From positions 124,001-188,000 of the forward strand of contig SVIG01000001.1 of assembly GCA_015071005.1 (NCBI GenBank): 64,000 nt of DNA, read 5' to 3'. A program made the position numbers and the translations under genes. Positions 24,996-35,927 of this stretch are shown here, in pieces (the stretch's first letter is position 1; every line of letters starts with the position of its first letter). Origin of the DNA: Clostridiales bacterium (GTDB lineage: Bacteria; Bacillota; Clostridia; Christensenellales; Borkfalkiaceae). The notes under the pieces are model-generated. The model saw only the letters and a program-made list of their open reading frames with translations. It searched no databases and had not been told where the DNA came from.

Positions 24996-27554
24996 ATGAA
25001 AAAAGAAAAACAACCCAAAGCGGAGCAAGGCGAAAAGAAAAGTATTTTTGCCAAGCTTTTCAAAAAGAAAGAAAAACAGCCGACCGCGCACGTACACGTG
25101 ACTCGCTTCCACGCGCTCGCTAGCGAAGGTCTGTCCACCGCGCAGGTAGACGAACGAATCTCACAGGGTTTGGTGAATAAGACGGTCAAAAAATATTCCA
25201 AAACGTACAAAAGTATCTTCATCGGGAATATTTGCACCTTCTTCAACCTACTGTGTTTGATTGCCGCCCTTGCGTTGCTTTTGGCGCGCGCGCCCATATC
25301 GCAATTCTCGTTCGTGCTGATTTTCCTTTGCAACATCTTCGTGAGTATCTTCCAAGAAATTCGCGCAAAACGGAAAATCGACAAACTATCTATCCTATCG
25401 TCCCCGACGGCGAAAGTCATACGAAACGGCGAGAAAATAGAAATTCCCGTCGAAGAAATCGTTGTGGACGACGTACTCATCATGAATGCAGGGCAACAAG
25501 TTCCCGCCGACTGTATCGCCCTCGAAGGCAATGCGGAGCTCAACGAATCCCTGCTCACGGGTGAATCGGTACCCGTAAAAAAGAACGACGGCGACGAGCT
25601 TTTTGCCGGCTCCTTCATCGCAAGCGGTCAAGTGGCGGCGCGTGTGGATAAGATCGGCGAAGACACGTATATTAGCAAACTCACTTCCAAAGCGAAGAAA
25701 TATAAACGCCCGAACTCGGAAATTATGAACTCGATCAATTTGTTCATTCGAGTGATCGGTTTGGCAATCGTACCCGTTGCGATTTTGATGTTCTTCACCA
25801 ACCTGCGCGGCAGCACTACAAGCTGGGCAGAGTTAGCGGCGTCAGGCGGTTTTTGGTCCAACCTTTTCAAGGGCAACGAAGTCTTGAACGAGACGATTCA
25901 AAAGACCTGCTCGGTGGTCATCGGTATGATTCCGTCGGGGCTGCTCTTATTGACCACCGTCGCACTCTCGGTCGGTATGATCCGTTTGGCGAAATATAAC
26001 ACTCTCGTACAAGATATGTACTCCCTTGAAATGCTCGCGCGCGTCAACGTGCTTTGCTTGGATAAGACGGGCACGATCACCGACGGACGTATGCGCGTAA
26101 GCGATTGCATCTTGCTCAATGCGACGACGGAATACGGCATTGACGATATTCTCGGCTCTATGCTCGCTTCCTTGAACGATAACAACCAAACGTCCATAGC
26201 CCTTTATGAACGCTTCGGGCATTCGACTGCGCTCACTCCCATCGCAACCCTACCCTTCTCGTCGGCGAGAAAACTCTCCGCCGTCACTTTCGAGGACGTC
26301 GGTACGTTCGTTATGGGTGCGCCCGAATTTGTCTTAAAACCTATGCCTGCGCGCATTGACAAAATCGTCAAGCAGTATGCGCAAATGGGTTTACGCGTAC
26401 TCGTAATCGGGCACTCGACAGGTAGCTTACAAGGGGACAAAATCCCCGCTGGACTTCGCGCGATGGCGATCATTACCCTTTCGGATAATATCCGTCCCGA
26501 CGCGATTGATACAATCAAATGGTTTAGAGAAAACGACGTTGCCGTCAAGGTCATTTCAGGTGACAACCCTGTTACCGTGTCCGAAGTGGCGCGTCGCGCA
26601 GGGATCAAAAATGCGGCGCAATTCATTTCCTTGGAAGGCTTGTCCGAGATCGAAGTGGAAAACGCGGCGAATCAGTACACGGTATTCGGCCGTGTTACCC
26701 CCGAACAAAAGGCGATTCTTATCCGCTCGATTAAGAAAGCGGGCAACACCGTTGCCATGACGGGCGACGGCGTAAACGATATTCTCGCTATGAAAGAGGC
26801 GGATTGCGCCGTGTCGGTAGCTTCGGGTAGTGAAGCGGCGAGAAACGTTTCTAACCTTGTATTACAAGACAACAATTTCGGCTCGATGCCCAAGATTGTA
26901 AACGAGGGTAGACGAGTTATCAATAATATCAAGAATTCGTCCGCGCTGTACATTATGAAGACGCTGCTCACCTTGATTTTGGCGACCGTTTGTATCGCGC
27001 TCAAGAGCCAATATTTCTTCACGACGAATAATATGATGCTCTTTGAATTCTTCATCAGCGCAATCCCGTCGTTCGTGCTGTCCTTGCAACCGAATACCAA
27101 CCGCGTGAAAGGGAAATTTATCCCCTATGTATTAAGCCGCGCGATACCGGGCGCGCTAACCCTAGCCATCGGTATTCTCTCGCTGTACGTTATCCATAGA
27201 ACGGACCTTGCCGATAACTTCGGACTCATAGACGCTATGGGGAATAATACGGCGGAATATCAAGCGCTTATGATGCTTACCCTTACGTTTGCCGGGCTTG
27301 TAATGCTGTATCGTATTTGTCAGCCGTTTAACGTGACGAGAGCGGTACTCTTCATCCTTTCGGCGGCGGCGTGTTTCGTAGTCGTAGGGATTCCAGTACT
27401 CGGCGAAATCGTCTTCGAGGGCTGGGAATTCATTGAATTGTCGATGGCGCAGGTGTTGCTTGTCGTGATTATCGTGCAGGCGTGTTTCCCGATTTCGGGC
27501 GTTTTGATACGCTTCTTTGATATGATTAACCCCGTCGACAAGGATAATCCTTGA
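24996..27554 (+). CDS. cation-transporting P-type ATPase
   Basis: An 852-residue P-type pump. The actuator motif LTGES is near residue 188, the phosphorylation site DKTGT at about 356, and the hinge TGDGVNDILAMKEAD near 589. Further conserved pieces are SGDNPVTVSEVARRAGI and the N-domain MGAPEF. Hydrophobic segments lie at about 70-120, 250-330 and in a six-helix block after residue 640. The first 40 residues are highly basic. No heavy-metal CxxC domain is present. The pattern resembles the CtpE-like calcium or divalent-cation group of Gram-positive bacteria; this is judged by eye, so the ion is uncertain. It has its own promoter with a palindromic -10 region and a terminator at 27697. Confidence 0.9.
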   Translation: MKKEKQPKAEQGEKKSIFAKLFKKKEKQPTAHVHVTRFHALASEGLSTAQVDERISQGLVNKTVKKYSKTYKSIFIGNICTFFNLLCLIAALALLLARAPISQFSFVLIFLCNIFVSIFQEIRAKRKIDKLSILSSPTAKVIRNGEKIEIPVEEIVVDDVLIMNAGQQVPADCIALEGNAELNESLLTGESVPVKKNDGDELFAGSFIASGQVAARVDKIGEDTYISKLTSKAKKYKRPNSEIMNSINLFIRVIGLAIVPVAILMFFTNLRGSTTSWAELAASGGFWSNLFKGNEVLNETIQKTCSVVIGMIPSGLLLLTTVALSVGMIRLAKYNTLVQDMYSLEMLARVNVLCLDKTGTITDGRMRVSDCILLNATTEYGIDDILGSMLASLNDNNQTSIALYERFGHSTALTPIATLPFSSARKLSAVTFEDVGTFVMGAPEFVLKPMPARIDKIVKQYAQMGLRVLVIGHSTGSLQGDKIPAGLRAMAIITLSDNIRPDAIDTIKWFRENDVAVKVISGDNPVTVSEVARRAGIKNAAQFISLEGLSEIEVENAANQYTVFGRVTPEQKAILIRSIKKAGNTVAMTGDGVNDILAMKEADCAVSVASGSEAARNVSNLVLQDNNFGSMPKIVNEGRRVINNIKNSSALYIMKTLLTLILATVCIALKSQYFFTTNNMMLFEFFISAIPSFVLSLQPNTNRVKGKFIPYVLSRAIPGALTLAIGILSLYVIHRTDLADNFGLIDAMGNNTAEYQALMMLTLTFAGLVMLYRICQPFNVTRAVLFILSAAACFVVVGIPVLGEIVFEGWEFIELSMAQVLLVVIIVQACFPISGVLIRFFDMINPVDKDNP

Positions 27555-27700
27555 CCTAGTATTAGCGTCTTACCGTACGTTTTTTAAGAGCGTTTCGTTT
27601 CTGCTATGAGAAACGTGTGTTAAACGGCGTTTTTTAGGGATAATCCTTGAGCGGTTGGCAACCGCAGGCAATTTTAATTGCTACCGTATGTTTTTAAGAG
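27541..27700. repeat. imperfect duplication downstream of the P-type ATPase
   Basis: GATAATCCTTGA occurs at 27543 (overlapping the ATPase stop) and again near 27638, each followed some 30-50 bases later by TACCGTA(C/T)GTTTTT(T)AAGAG. This looks like a local duplication of the gene's 3' end. Confidence 0.45.
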
Positions 27701-27725
27701 AGCTTGCATAAATTGCAGGCTCTCT
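27697..27725 (+). terminator. terminator of the P-type ATPase gene
   Basis: AGAGAGC/GCTCTCT arms with an inner TTGCA/TGCA pairing, followed by TTGATAT. Confidence 0.65.
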
Positions 27726-27748
27726 TTGATATATTGGTGTAAAAATAA

Positions 27749-27778
27749 GGGCAGGTATGCGATTCAACGCATACCTGC
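27749..27778. repeat. GC-rich palindrome family copy 3
   Basis: GCAGGTATGCG arms around ATTCAA. On the minus strand it lies just after the XRE gene stop at 27785 and continues CCCTTATTTTTA, a good intrinsic terminator. Confidence 0.8.
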
Positions 27779-27784
27779 TTTGTT

Positions 27785-28087
27785 TTATTCCATTAAGATA
27801 ATTAGAGACTTTATAATTTGTGCATCTCTTACTGATAAGCGCGCCATTGCTTCATTCAATAACGCAAAACTTGTATTTTCCTCTTCGCTGTATAAAAGTT
27901 CCGTCAATGAAACCCCTAGCTTTTCACATAATAAAAAATAATCTCTCATCCTTAAAGGGCAACGCCCACTTTCTATCATATAATATTGCTGTCTCGTTTT
28001 CCCCAAATGGCTTGATAATTCTTCCGCTGAAACATCTTTTCTAATTCTTATTTCTTTTAACTTTTTCAAAAAACTTTCGTATGTCAT
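27785..28087 (-). CDS. XRE-family DNA-binding regulator
   Basis: A 100-residue cytosolic protein with an N-terminal helix-turn-helix of the Cro/C1 type (about residues 6-62): LKEIRIRKDVSAEELSSHLGKTRQQYYMIESG is the two-helix core, and LLCEKLGVSLTELL is the usual closing helix. The C-terminal 35 residues form an extra helix, perhaps for dimerisation. It is divergent from a second XRE gene at 28185, with two matching 16-bp palindromes between them, one filling the spacer of this gene's promoter. Auto-repression is therefore likely. AAGGTGA precedes the ATG. Confidence 0.88.
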   Translation of the reverse strand: MTYESFLKKLKEIRIRKDVSAEELSSHLGKTRQQYYMIESGRCPLRMRDYFLLCEKLGVSLTELLYSEEENTSFALLNEAMARLSVRDAQIIKSLIILME

Positions 28088-28103
28088 ATGTCACCTTTTT
28101 AAT

Positions 28104-28166
28104 ATTGTATTACAAACTTGTTTGTATGTCAAGTATTTTTACAAACATTTTTGTAAAATATAGTAT
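28104..28166. promoter_or_regulatory. divergent XRE promoters with paired operators
   Basis: Minus-strand promoter: TTGACA (28132..28127) and TACAAT (28109..28104), 17-base spacer. That spacer is almost exactly the palindrome TACAAACTTGTTTGTA (28111-28126). A second copy, TACAAACATTTTTGTA (28140-28155), overlaps the plus-strand promoter TTTACA (28138-28143)/TAGTAT (28161-28166). The two sites start 29 bases apart. Confidence 0.75.
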
Positions 28167-28184
28167 AGAAAGGAGTAAAACACT

Positions 28185-28391
28185 ATGAGCAAAATCGGCG
28201 AAGCATTAAAATACCAAAGGGAAGCGGCAAATTTATCGCAATCTAGTTTGGCAAAAGAAACGGGAATATCTCAACAAAAAATCAGTTATTATGAGAGCGG
28301 AAAACACACTCCGTCGATTGACGACTGTATTCTTTTAGCCGACTTTTACGGAATTACGTTAGACGAGCTTGTCGGCAGAAAAGATTTTTAA
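28185..28391 (+). CDS. small XRE-family regulator
   Basis: A 68-residue protein that is almost entirely a Cro/C1 helix-turn-helix domain: ALKYQREAANLSQSSLAKETGISQQKISYYESGKHTP is the core, with LADFYGITLDELVGR closing it. An AAGGAG seven bases upstream gives a clear start. It is divergently transcribed from the XRE gene at 27785 and shares the operator region. A palindromic terminator copy follows 20 bases after the stop, so it is monocistronic. The pair resembles a cI/cro-like switch, but no phage genes are present nearby. Confidence 0.9.
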   Translation: MSKIGEALKYQREAANLSQSSLAKETGISQQKISYYESGKHTPSIDDCILLADFYGITLDELVGRKDF

Positions 28392-28410
28392 GTTTTTAAG
28401 ATAGAAATAA

Positions 28411-28442
28411 GGGCAGGTATGCGATTCAACGCATACCTGCCC
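28411..28442. repeat. GC-rich palindrome family copy 4, bidirectional terminator
   Basis: GGGCAGGTATGCG arms around ATTCAA. It lies between the convergent stops at 28391 and 28468, with pyrimidine-rich tails on both sides (CCCTTTCCTTT plus; CCCTTATTTCT minus). Confidence 0.85.
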
Positions 28443-28467
28443 TTTCCTTTCGTCCATTTTTTAAGAA

Positions 28468-29688
28468 TCATTTACCCCAATTTTCTTCCCACAAAAGCAA
28501 GCCCGAATCACCACCGATAGAGCCGTCTTTTTCCGAAATGGTAATCTTCGTGCCGCCCATAATGGGGATTCCTTCGTGCGAATAGCCTTTCAAAATCTTG
28601 CCGCCGACTACCTTATTATTTTCTATCTTGCCGCCGTCTATAACTTTATTAAAACGATCGTATTGCGAGCTCTTTTGGCCATACTGCAAACGAACGCCTG
28701 ACATCTCGATGCTTGCGCTGTTTTGATGCTCATGCCCCACAAAAATGGAGTCTACGCCCAATTCCACAAGTTCATCAAAGACCGAATACGAACGATCCCA
28801 CACGGATTTCGTAGGCGAACCGATAAAGCCGAAATCCCCTGCTTCAACCGCTTCCGGTAGATCGTCGAGATTTACCATTGCGGACTCTACGCCTTGTGAT
28901 AAAGCGGTATAATCCGTATACATACGAAGCGCCTGTTCAAACGCCGCGATTTGAATATGGAAGGCAAACGAGAGCTTCGTGCTCGGGGACTCCTTTTTAA
29001 TTTCTTTCACGCTGTCTACGTACCAAGAAATTTGATCGACGCCAAAACCGAAGTCCTTTTGGCTATGTCCGTTTGCCGAAGATTGCGCACTCATTTCTCC
29101 ACAGCCGTTGGAATCAAGCATAAAGAAAACGCGCTTTAATTCGTCGCCTTGCACAAGCCCAACGGAATAATTGCCGTTACCTGTCAATTCCCGTTGCTTG
29201 AAAAGACAATTTTCCGCCTCGACAAACTGTTGGCATTGCCAATCCACCCCCATACGGCTCTCGTTATCGTGATTGCCGAAAACGGGCGCCCAAGGAGTAT
29301 CGAGCGTTTCCATAAACGCCACGTATTCTTGGAGCATACTGCCGTTATCGTCAAACTTTCCGTAAACGATATCCCCCGTCACAATCATCAAATCGGGATC
29401 GTAGCGCTCAACCGCTTGACGGATATAACGATAGCAGTATTCTTCCGTTTTTTCCGGTTGATATATATCCGAAACGCTATCCCCTTCCCTCGTTTGCGTG
29501 CAGTCGATTAACTGCGGATCGGTGATTTGCAAAACGCGGATATCTCTACCTTCTGGAACTTCCACTGTAAAATCGACAAGCTCGGAAGGATCTACGCCTG
29601 CATCTTTCTTTCTACCCCCGCACGCCGTCAAAGAGACCGCACTTATGCAAAGAAGAGCTATCAGGCTCTTTTTTAAGATTTTCTTCAT
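28468..29688 (-). CDS. lipoprotein metallophosphoesterase
   Basis: A 406-residue exported calcineurin-like phosphoesterase. The signal ends in lipobox LTAC (Cys23), followed by a GGRKKD linker. Metal-binding motifs appear in order: LQITDPQLID (D-x-[H/Q]), VTGDIVYG (GD), FGNHDNE (GNHD), a late FAFHIQ histidine and GHEHQ. It should hydrolyse phosphomonoesters or diesters outside the membrane. A related protein without this lipoprotein layout lies at 44518-45477. AAGGAG before the ATG supports the start. It lies between gyrA and the XRE genes, separated by palindromic terminator copies on both sides, so it is its own unit. Confidence 0.92.
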   Translation of the reverse strand: MKKILKKSLIALLCISAVSLTACGGRKKDAGVDPSELVDFTVEVPEGRDIRVLQITDPQLIDCTQTREGDSVSDIYQPEKTEEYCYRYIRQAVERYDPDLMIVTGDIVYGKFDDNGSMLQEYVAFMETLDTPWAPVFGNHDNESRMGVDWQCQQFVEAENCLFKQRELTGNGNYSVGLVQGDELKRVFFMLDSNGCGEMSAQSSANGHSQKDFGFGVDQISWYVDSVKEIKKESPSTKLSFAFHIQIAAFEQALRMYTDYTALSQGVESAMVNLDDLPEAVEAGDFGFIGSPTKSVWDRSYSVFDELVELGVDSIFVGHEHQNSASIEMSGVRLQYGQKSSQYDRFNKVIDGGKIENNKVVGGKILKGYSHEGIPIMGGTKITISEKDGSIGGDSGLLLWEENWGK

Positions 29689-29801
29689 AGAAAACTCCTT
29701 ACCATTTTTCTTCCTTCGTATTATAACATATTATTTCAAGACTTTCAATAGAAAAAATTTCTTTTTATGTTTCATTCTTTACGATGTTTCAGAAAAAATA
29801 G

Positions 29802-29832
29802 GGGCAGGTATGCGTTCAACGCATACCTGCCC
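29802..29832 (-). repeat. GC-rich palindrome family copy 5, gyrA terminator
   Basis: Perfect 13-base arms around TTCAA, 24 bases after the gyrA stop. On the minus strand the tail is CCCCTATTTTTTCTG, a convincing intrinsic terminator. Confidence 0.85.
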
Positions 29833-29855
29833 TTTCCATTTGCCTTTTTAAGCGA

Positions 29856-32477
29856 TTATTCTTCGTCTGCGGGCGCTTCGTCCGTTTCGTCGTCAAGGAC
29901 TACTTCTTCTTCGATTTCTTCCGTTTCGTCAGCGCCTTCCGCGAGTTCTTCGGGGCTTAAATCCGCCGCCGTTTCTTCGGGCGCTTCCACTTCCGCTTCG
30001 TCGTCGCGTTCGGTGACGTCTACCGTCGCCACTTCGCTGCCCTTTACGTTCATAACCCGTACGCCGCGCGTGCTTCTACCGATACAACTGATCGTATCCG
30101 CGTGCATACGAATAATCGTGCCGCCCGTCGTGATAATCATAATATCGTTATCGTCGTTTACCGCTTTCAAGTTGACAAGATAACCCGTCTTTTCATTGAA
30201 TACGCCTGCCTTGATACCCTTACCGCCACGGCTTTGGAGTCTATAATCCTCAATCTTCGAGCGTTTACCGTAGCCAAGCGACGTAAGCGTGAACAAATCG
30301 AAGTTCGGATCGATAATAAGCATATCGACAACGATGTCTTCCTTACCAAGCGTGATCGCCTTAACGCCTTGCGTACCGCGGCCCGTAGGACGTACGTCCT
30401 TTTCGCTGAAACGAATACACTTACCGCCGCGCGACGCCACCAAGATTTCGTCTTCGCCCGTCGTGAAGCGAACGGCAATCAATCGATCGTCTTCTTGGAT
30501 CTTGATTGCAATCTTACCGTTCTTCGCAATACGTTTGAATTCGTCGGTATGCGTCTTCTTAATCAAGCCCTTTTCGGTCGCCATTACGAGGTATCCCGTG
30601 CCGTCTTCGAGTACGGGAAGTACCGCTTCAATCTTCTCGCCTTGGTCAAGCTGCACCACGTTGACAATCGCTCTGCCGCGTGCCGTGCGGTTCGCTTCGG
30701 GGATTTCATAACCCTTAATCGAATATACCTTCCCTTTCGACGAGAAGAGCAAGATGGGATCGTGCGTACAGCAAACGAACATCTTTTCTACGTAGTCTTC
30801 GTCTTTCGGTCTATGCGCCGTAATCCCCTTACCGCCACGGCCTTGCGCCTTGTATTCTTCTACGGGCAAGCGCTTAATGTAGCCGCCGTGCGTGATCGTG
30901 ATTACGACGTCTTCTCTATCGATAAGGTCTTCGTCGTCGATATTGCCGTAGTCTACGGAAATTTCCGATTTTCTCGGCGAAGGATATTTCGACTTGATTT
31001 CCGTCAAATCGCCACGGATAATTTCGAGTACGCGACTTTCGTTTGCGAGAATATCCTTCAAGTCTTCGATCGTTGCGCGAAGCGCGGCAAGCTCGTCGTT
31101 GAGCTTTTCCACTTCCAAAGACGTGAGTCTTTGCAAGCGCATTTCCAAAATCGCGTTCGCTTGTTTTTCATCGAGCTCGAACGCTTCCGTCAAGCCCTTG
31201 ATCGCTACGTTCTTATCCGCCGAAGCCTTGATAATACGAATGACCTCGTCTACGTTCGCGAGCGCAAGCACCAAGCCTGCGATAATGTGCGCGCGTTCTT
31301 CCGTTTTATTCAAGTCGAAACGCGTTCTTCTCGTAATGACTTCCTTTTGATGGTTCAAATAATGATAAAGGATTTCGCGAAGGTTGAGCGTCTTGGGTTC
31401 GGTACCGTTTTCCACGAGCGCGAGCAAGATGATACCGTCCGACGTTTGCAGCTTCGTCTTTTTATAGAGCGTGTTCAAAACGACCTGTGCGTTCGCGTCT
31501 CTCTTTACTTCGATAACGATACGCATACCGTCTCTACCCGATTCGTCGCGAATATCCGAGATCCCTTCGATTCTCTTATCGTTTACCATGTCCGCAATCG
31601 TCTTAACGAGCTGCGCTTTGTTGACTTGATAAGGAATTTCCGTAACAACGATACGGGAACGGGTGTTGCCGCCCGAGCCGTACTCTTCGATTTCGCACTT
31701 GGAGCGGATTACGATGTTACCTTGACCCGTTCTGTACGCCTTTTTAATGCCGCTTCTGCCCATGATAATGCCGCCCGTCGGGAAATCGGGTGCAGGGATA
31801 ATTTCCATGAGCTCGTCCACGGTAATTTCGGGGTTGTCGATCATCGCGATCGTACCGTCGATAACTTCGGCAAGGTTATGGGGCGGAATGTTCGTCGCCA
31901 TACCGACTGCAATACCGTCCGCACCGTTTACAAGCAAGTTGGGATATCTTGCAGGAAGTACGGTGGGTTCTTCTTCCGTCGCGTCGAAGTTGGGAATGAA
32001 ATCGACCGTTTCCTTGTCAAGGTCGCGGAGCATTTCCGAGGCAAGCTTAGTGAGCTTCGCTTCGGTATAACGCATAGCTGCGGCAGAGTCGCCGTCGATC
32101 GAACCGAAGTTCCCGTGACCGAATACAAGCGGGAAATTGATGGTAAATTCCTGCGCCAAACGAACGAGCGCGTCGTAAACCGAGCTGTCGCCGTGGGGAT
32201 GATATTTACCCATACAGTCCCCGACGATACGGGCGCACTTTCTCGTCGCCTTATCGTTGTAAAGCCCCATTTCGTGCATCGAGAACAAGATACGTCTGTG
32301 CACGGGCTTCAAACCGTCGCGAACGTCCGGAATCGCACGGGATTTGTTTACCGCCATTGCGTAAGCGATGAAGGAACGTTTTAACTCGTCGTCTACTTCC
32401 ACGTCGAGCATTTTCGTCATCGCGAGTGTACTTTTGAATTCCTCTGTTAATTCAGGGCTAACTTCTTTTTTCGCCAT
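29856..32477 (-). CDS. gyrA: DNA gyrase subunit A
   Basis: An 873-residue type II topoisomerase subunit that breaks and rejoins DNA. The catalytic tyrosine is Tyr137 in AAAMRYTEA, and the quinolone-region block HPHGDSSVYDALV has Ser98 and Asp102 at the positions of E. coli Ser83 and Asp87. The C-terminal beta-pinwheel carries the GyrA box QGRGGKG, needed for wrapping and negative supercoiling, which separates it from ParC. The last 60 residues are an unusually long acidic tail (EEIEEEVVLDDETDEAPADEE). AAAGGAG precedes the ATG. It follows gyrB, with a large modular repeat (32527-32774) in the gap, and ends at a palindromic terminator. Confidence 0.98.
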   Translation of the reverse strand: MAKKEVSPELTEEFKSTLAMTKMLDVEVDDELKRSFIAYAMAVNKSRAIPDVRDGLKPVHRRILFSMHEMGLYNDKATRKCARIVGDCMGKYHPHGDSSVYDALVRLAQEFTINFPLVFGHGNFGSIDGDSAAAMRYTEAKLTKLASEMLRDLDKETVDFIPNFDATEEEPTVLPARYPNLLVNGADGIAVGMATNIPPHNLAEVIDGTIAMIDNPEITVDELMEIIPAPDFPTGGIIMGRSGIKKAYRTGQGNIVIRSKCEIEEYGSGGNTRSRIVVTEIPYQVNKAQLVKTIADMVNDKRIEGISDIRDESGRDGMRIVIEVKRDANAQVVLNTLYKKTKLQTSDGIILLALVENGTEPKTLNLREILYHYLNHQKEVITRRTRFDLNKTEERAHIIAGLVLALANVDEVIRIIKASADKNVAIKGLTEAFELDEKQANAILEMRLQRLTSLEVEKLNDELAALRATIEDLKDILANESRVLEIIRGDLTEIKSKYPSPRKSEISVDYGNIDDEDLIDREDVVITITHGGYIKRLPVEEYKAQGRGGKGITAHRPKDEDYVEKMFVCCTHDPILLFSSKGKVYSIKGYEIPEANRTARGRAIVNVVQLDQGEKIEAVLPVLEDGTGYLVMATEKGLIKKTHTDEFKRIAKNGKIAIKIQEDDRLIAVRFTTGEDEILVASRGGKCIRFSEKDVRPTGRGTQGVKAITLGKEDIVVDMLIIDPNFDLFTLTSLGYGKRSKIEDYRLQSRGGKGIKAGVFNEKTGYLVNLKAVNDDNDIMIITTGGTIIRMHADTISCIGRSTRGVRVMNVKGSEVATVDVTERDDEAEVEAPEETAADLSPEELAEGADETEEIEEEVVLDDETDEAPADEE

Positions 32478-32526
32478 GATTTTCTCCTTTTTCGAGTGCT
32501 GAAAGCGTGCATAAAAATATTTCTTC

Positions 32527-32774
32527 GTGAATTGCGTTGCTTTGCAACGCGTGAATTGGCTTCGCCGTGAATTGAAAAGCCCTGCTTTTCGTGAATTGCA
32601 TTACTATGTAATGCGTTGTGGATTTATTGATATATTTTTCCTTAACGAATTGCTTTCAGCGAAAGCAATTCAATTCACGCAAGGCTTTGCCTTGCAATTC
32701 ACGCGCCTGCGGCGCAATTCACGTTTTCGTTAGAAAACAATTCACTTGCAAAGCAAGGCTTTGCCTTGCAATTT
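32527..32774. repeat. modular GTGAATTG/CAATTCAC element, copy 1
   Basis: On the plus strand GTGAATTG units alternate with mini-hairpins (CGTTGCTTTGCAACG, GGCTTCGCC, AAAAGCCCTGCTTTT, CATTACTATGTAATG). An AT-rich core (TATTGATATATTTTTCC) follows, then CAATTCAC units with further mini-hairpins. The whole is one large inverted array filling the gyrB-gyrA gap. Three other copies are at 51337, 56816 and 59101. Confidence 0.85.
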
Positions 32775-32782
32775 TATTCTTC

Positions 32783-34723
<1,941 letters not shown>

Positions 34724-34991
34724 CTATCCTTTCCCTTTTTTGCTATGCAAAAAGGGAAAATCTTTGTTTACATTATAACATATTATAAAGAAAAAAGAAA
34801 GCGTTTTTACAAATTTTTTTTAGATTATCCACAAAAATATGCGATTTTTGCCCATTATTTCCCTTTCATTGGGGAATTTGACCGCCCGCCGTGTAATCAT
34901 ACGGCTTTTTCTTTCCCGCCCTTTCTGCGCCCTATTCCGTGTTTTTCCATAAAATTTAGTTTTTGGAGAACGCTGGAAAAGTTTTTTAATA

Positions 34992-35027
34992 TCAAATATT
35001 GACAATGCAAACTTTTCATGCTATACT
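34992..35027 (+). promoter_or_regulatory. araC-type gene promoter with operator
   Basis: TTGACA (34999-35004) and TATACT (35022-35027), 17-base spacer. TCAAATATTGA (34992-35002) overlaps the -35, and a similar TCAATTTTTGA lies before the next gene (35832-35842). Auto-repression is likely. Confidence 0.7.
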
Positions 35028-35043
35028 GATAAAAAGGTGGCGT

Positions 35044-35817
35044 ATGAGCTTTTATGAATTGCGAGCGGAAAAAAACCGCTATTTCCATTTCCAACATAGA
35101 ATCGTCAAGGACACCCTGCTGCACTTTCACGGTGCGGTAGAGTTTCTATTTGCCGAAAAAGATCCGCAGGAAGTCACCGTCAATGGGATCAAGCGAATTT
35201 TGCAGCCAGGGGAGGCTTGTTTTTGCGACAGCTTCATTCCCCATGCTTATAAAGGGGTTTCCCACTCCACCGCCTACGTTTTGCTTGGAGACAAGGAGTA
35301 TTTTAAGGACGTTTTCGCGAGCTTTGGCGACAAGCGTCCCCCTACCTTTTTCCGTTTTGATAATTTCGAGCTTTTGGCTACTTTACACGAGCTTTGCTCG
35401 AAAAATTGGCAAAATGACGGGGGCAGGTACGAGACTTTCGGCGGCGCTGTCAAAATTTTGCTTTCGGAAATTGCGGAAAACGTGCCCTTCGTCGAAAAGA
35501 AAACAGACAAGCAAGGCGCGTTTATGAGCGAGCTTTTGAATTATGTGGAAGAGCATCTAAAAGAGGACCTTTCTCTACGCGCAATCTCGGACGTTTTTGG
35601 GTATTCGCACGAGCATCTTTCCCGTATTTTACATAAATATTTGCCCGAAAATTGGAACTCCTATATCAACCGTATGCGCGCAAGATACGCCCATAGCCTT
35701 TTGAAAAAATTCCCCGAACGCTCGGTGCTGGAAATCCTTTACGAAAGCGGTTTTGATTCCCCCAATACCTTTTACCGTGCCTATAAAAAAGAATTTCATC
35801 AAAAACCGCGCCCCTAA
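35044..35817 (+). CDS. AraC-family transcriptional regulator
   Basis: A 257-residue regulator. The N-terminal part (about 1-150) is a cupin-like sensor (LHFHGAVEFLFAEKDPQEVTVNG, then LQPGEACFCDSFIPHAYKG). The C-terminal hundred residues carry the two helix-turn-helix motifs of the family: SLRAISDVFGYSHEHLSRILHKYL and SVLEILYESGFDSPNTFYRAYKKEFHQKP. The start is placed at MSFYELRAE (35044), just after AAGGTGG; the ATG at 34999 lies inside the promoter. It precedes a Gfo/Idh dehydrogenase by 110 bases and shares an operator-like motif with it, so it probably senses a sugar-like compound and activates that gene. Confidence 0.92.
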   Translation: MSFYELRAEKNRYFHFQHRIVKDTLLHFHGAVEFLFAEKDPQEVTVNGIKRILQPGEACFCDSFIPHAYKGVSHSTAYVLLGDKEYFKDVFASFGDKRPPTFFRFDNFELLATLHELCSKNWQNDGGRYETFGGAVKILLSEIAENVPFVEKKTDKQGAFMSELLNYVEEHLKEDLSLRAISDVFGYSHEHLSRILHKYLPENWNSYINRMRARYAHSLLKKFPERSVLEILYESGFDSPNTFYRAYKKEFHQKPRP

Positions 35818-35831
35818 TCTTGCTCAAAATA

Positions 35832-35893
35832 TCAATTTTTGACATACTTTTGCCGTTCTTTGAAAAGACGAGGGCTTTTTTATGCGGTATAAT
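35832..35893 (+). promoter_or_regulatory. activator-dependent promoter of the Gfo/Idh gene
   Basis: TATAAT (35888-35893) has no acceptable -35. TCAATTTTTGA (35832-35842) sits about 50-60 bases before the presumed start point, a usual distance for AraC-type activation. Confidence 0.5.
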
Positions 35894-35927
35894 GTTGACG
35901 ATCCCATAGATAAGGAGTTAAAAAAAT

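Noticed and set aside
27785..28391. Prophage immunity region
   Set aside because: The divergent XRE pair looks like cI/cro, but integrase, structural, lysis and attachment sites are all absent around it.
30102..32384. 760-codon open frame antisense to gyrA
   Set aside because: Exact shadow of gyrA; no start context and low-complexity translation.
32527..32774. CRISPR array
   Set aside because: Repeat units are only 8-9 bp, spacers are 8-16 bp self-complementary hairpins that recur between loci, and no cas gene is present.
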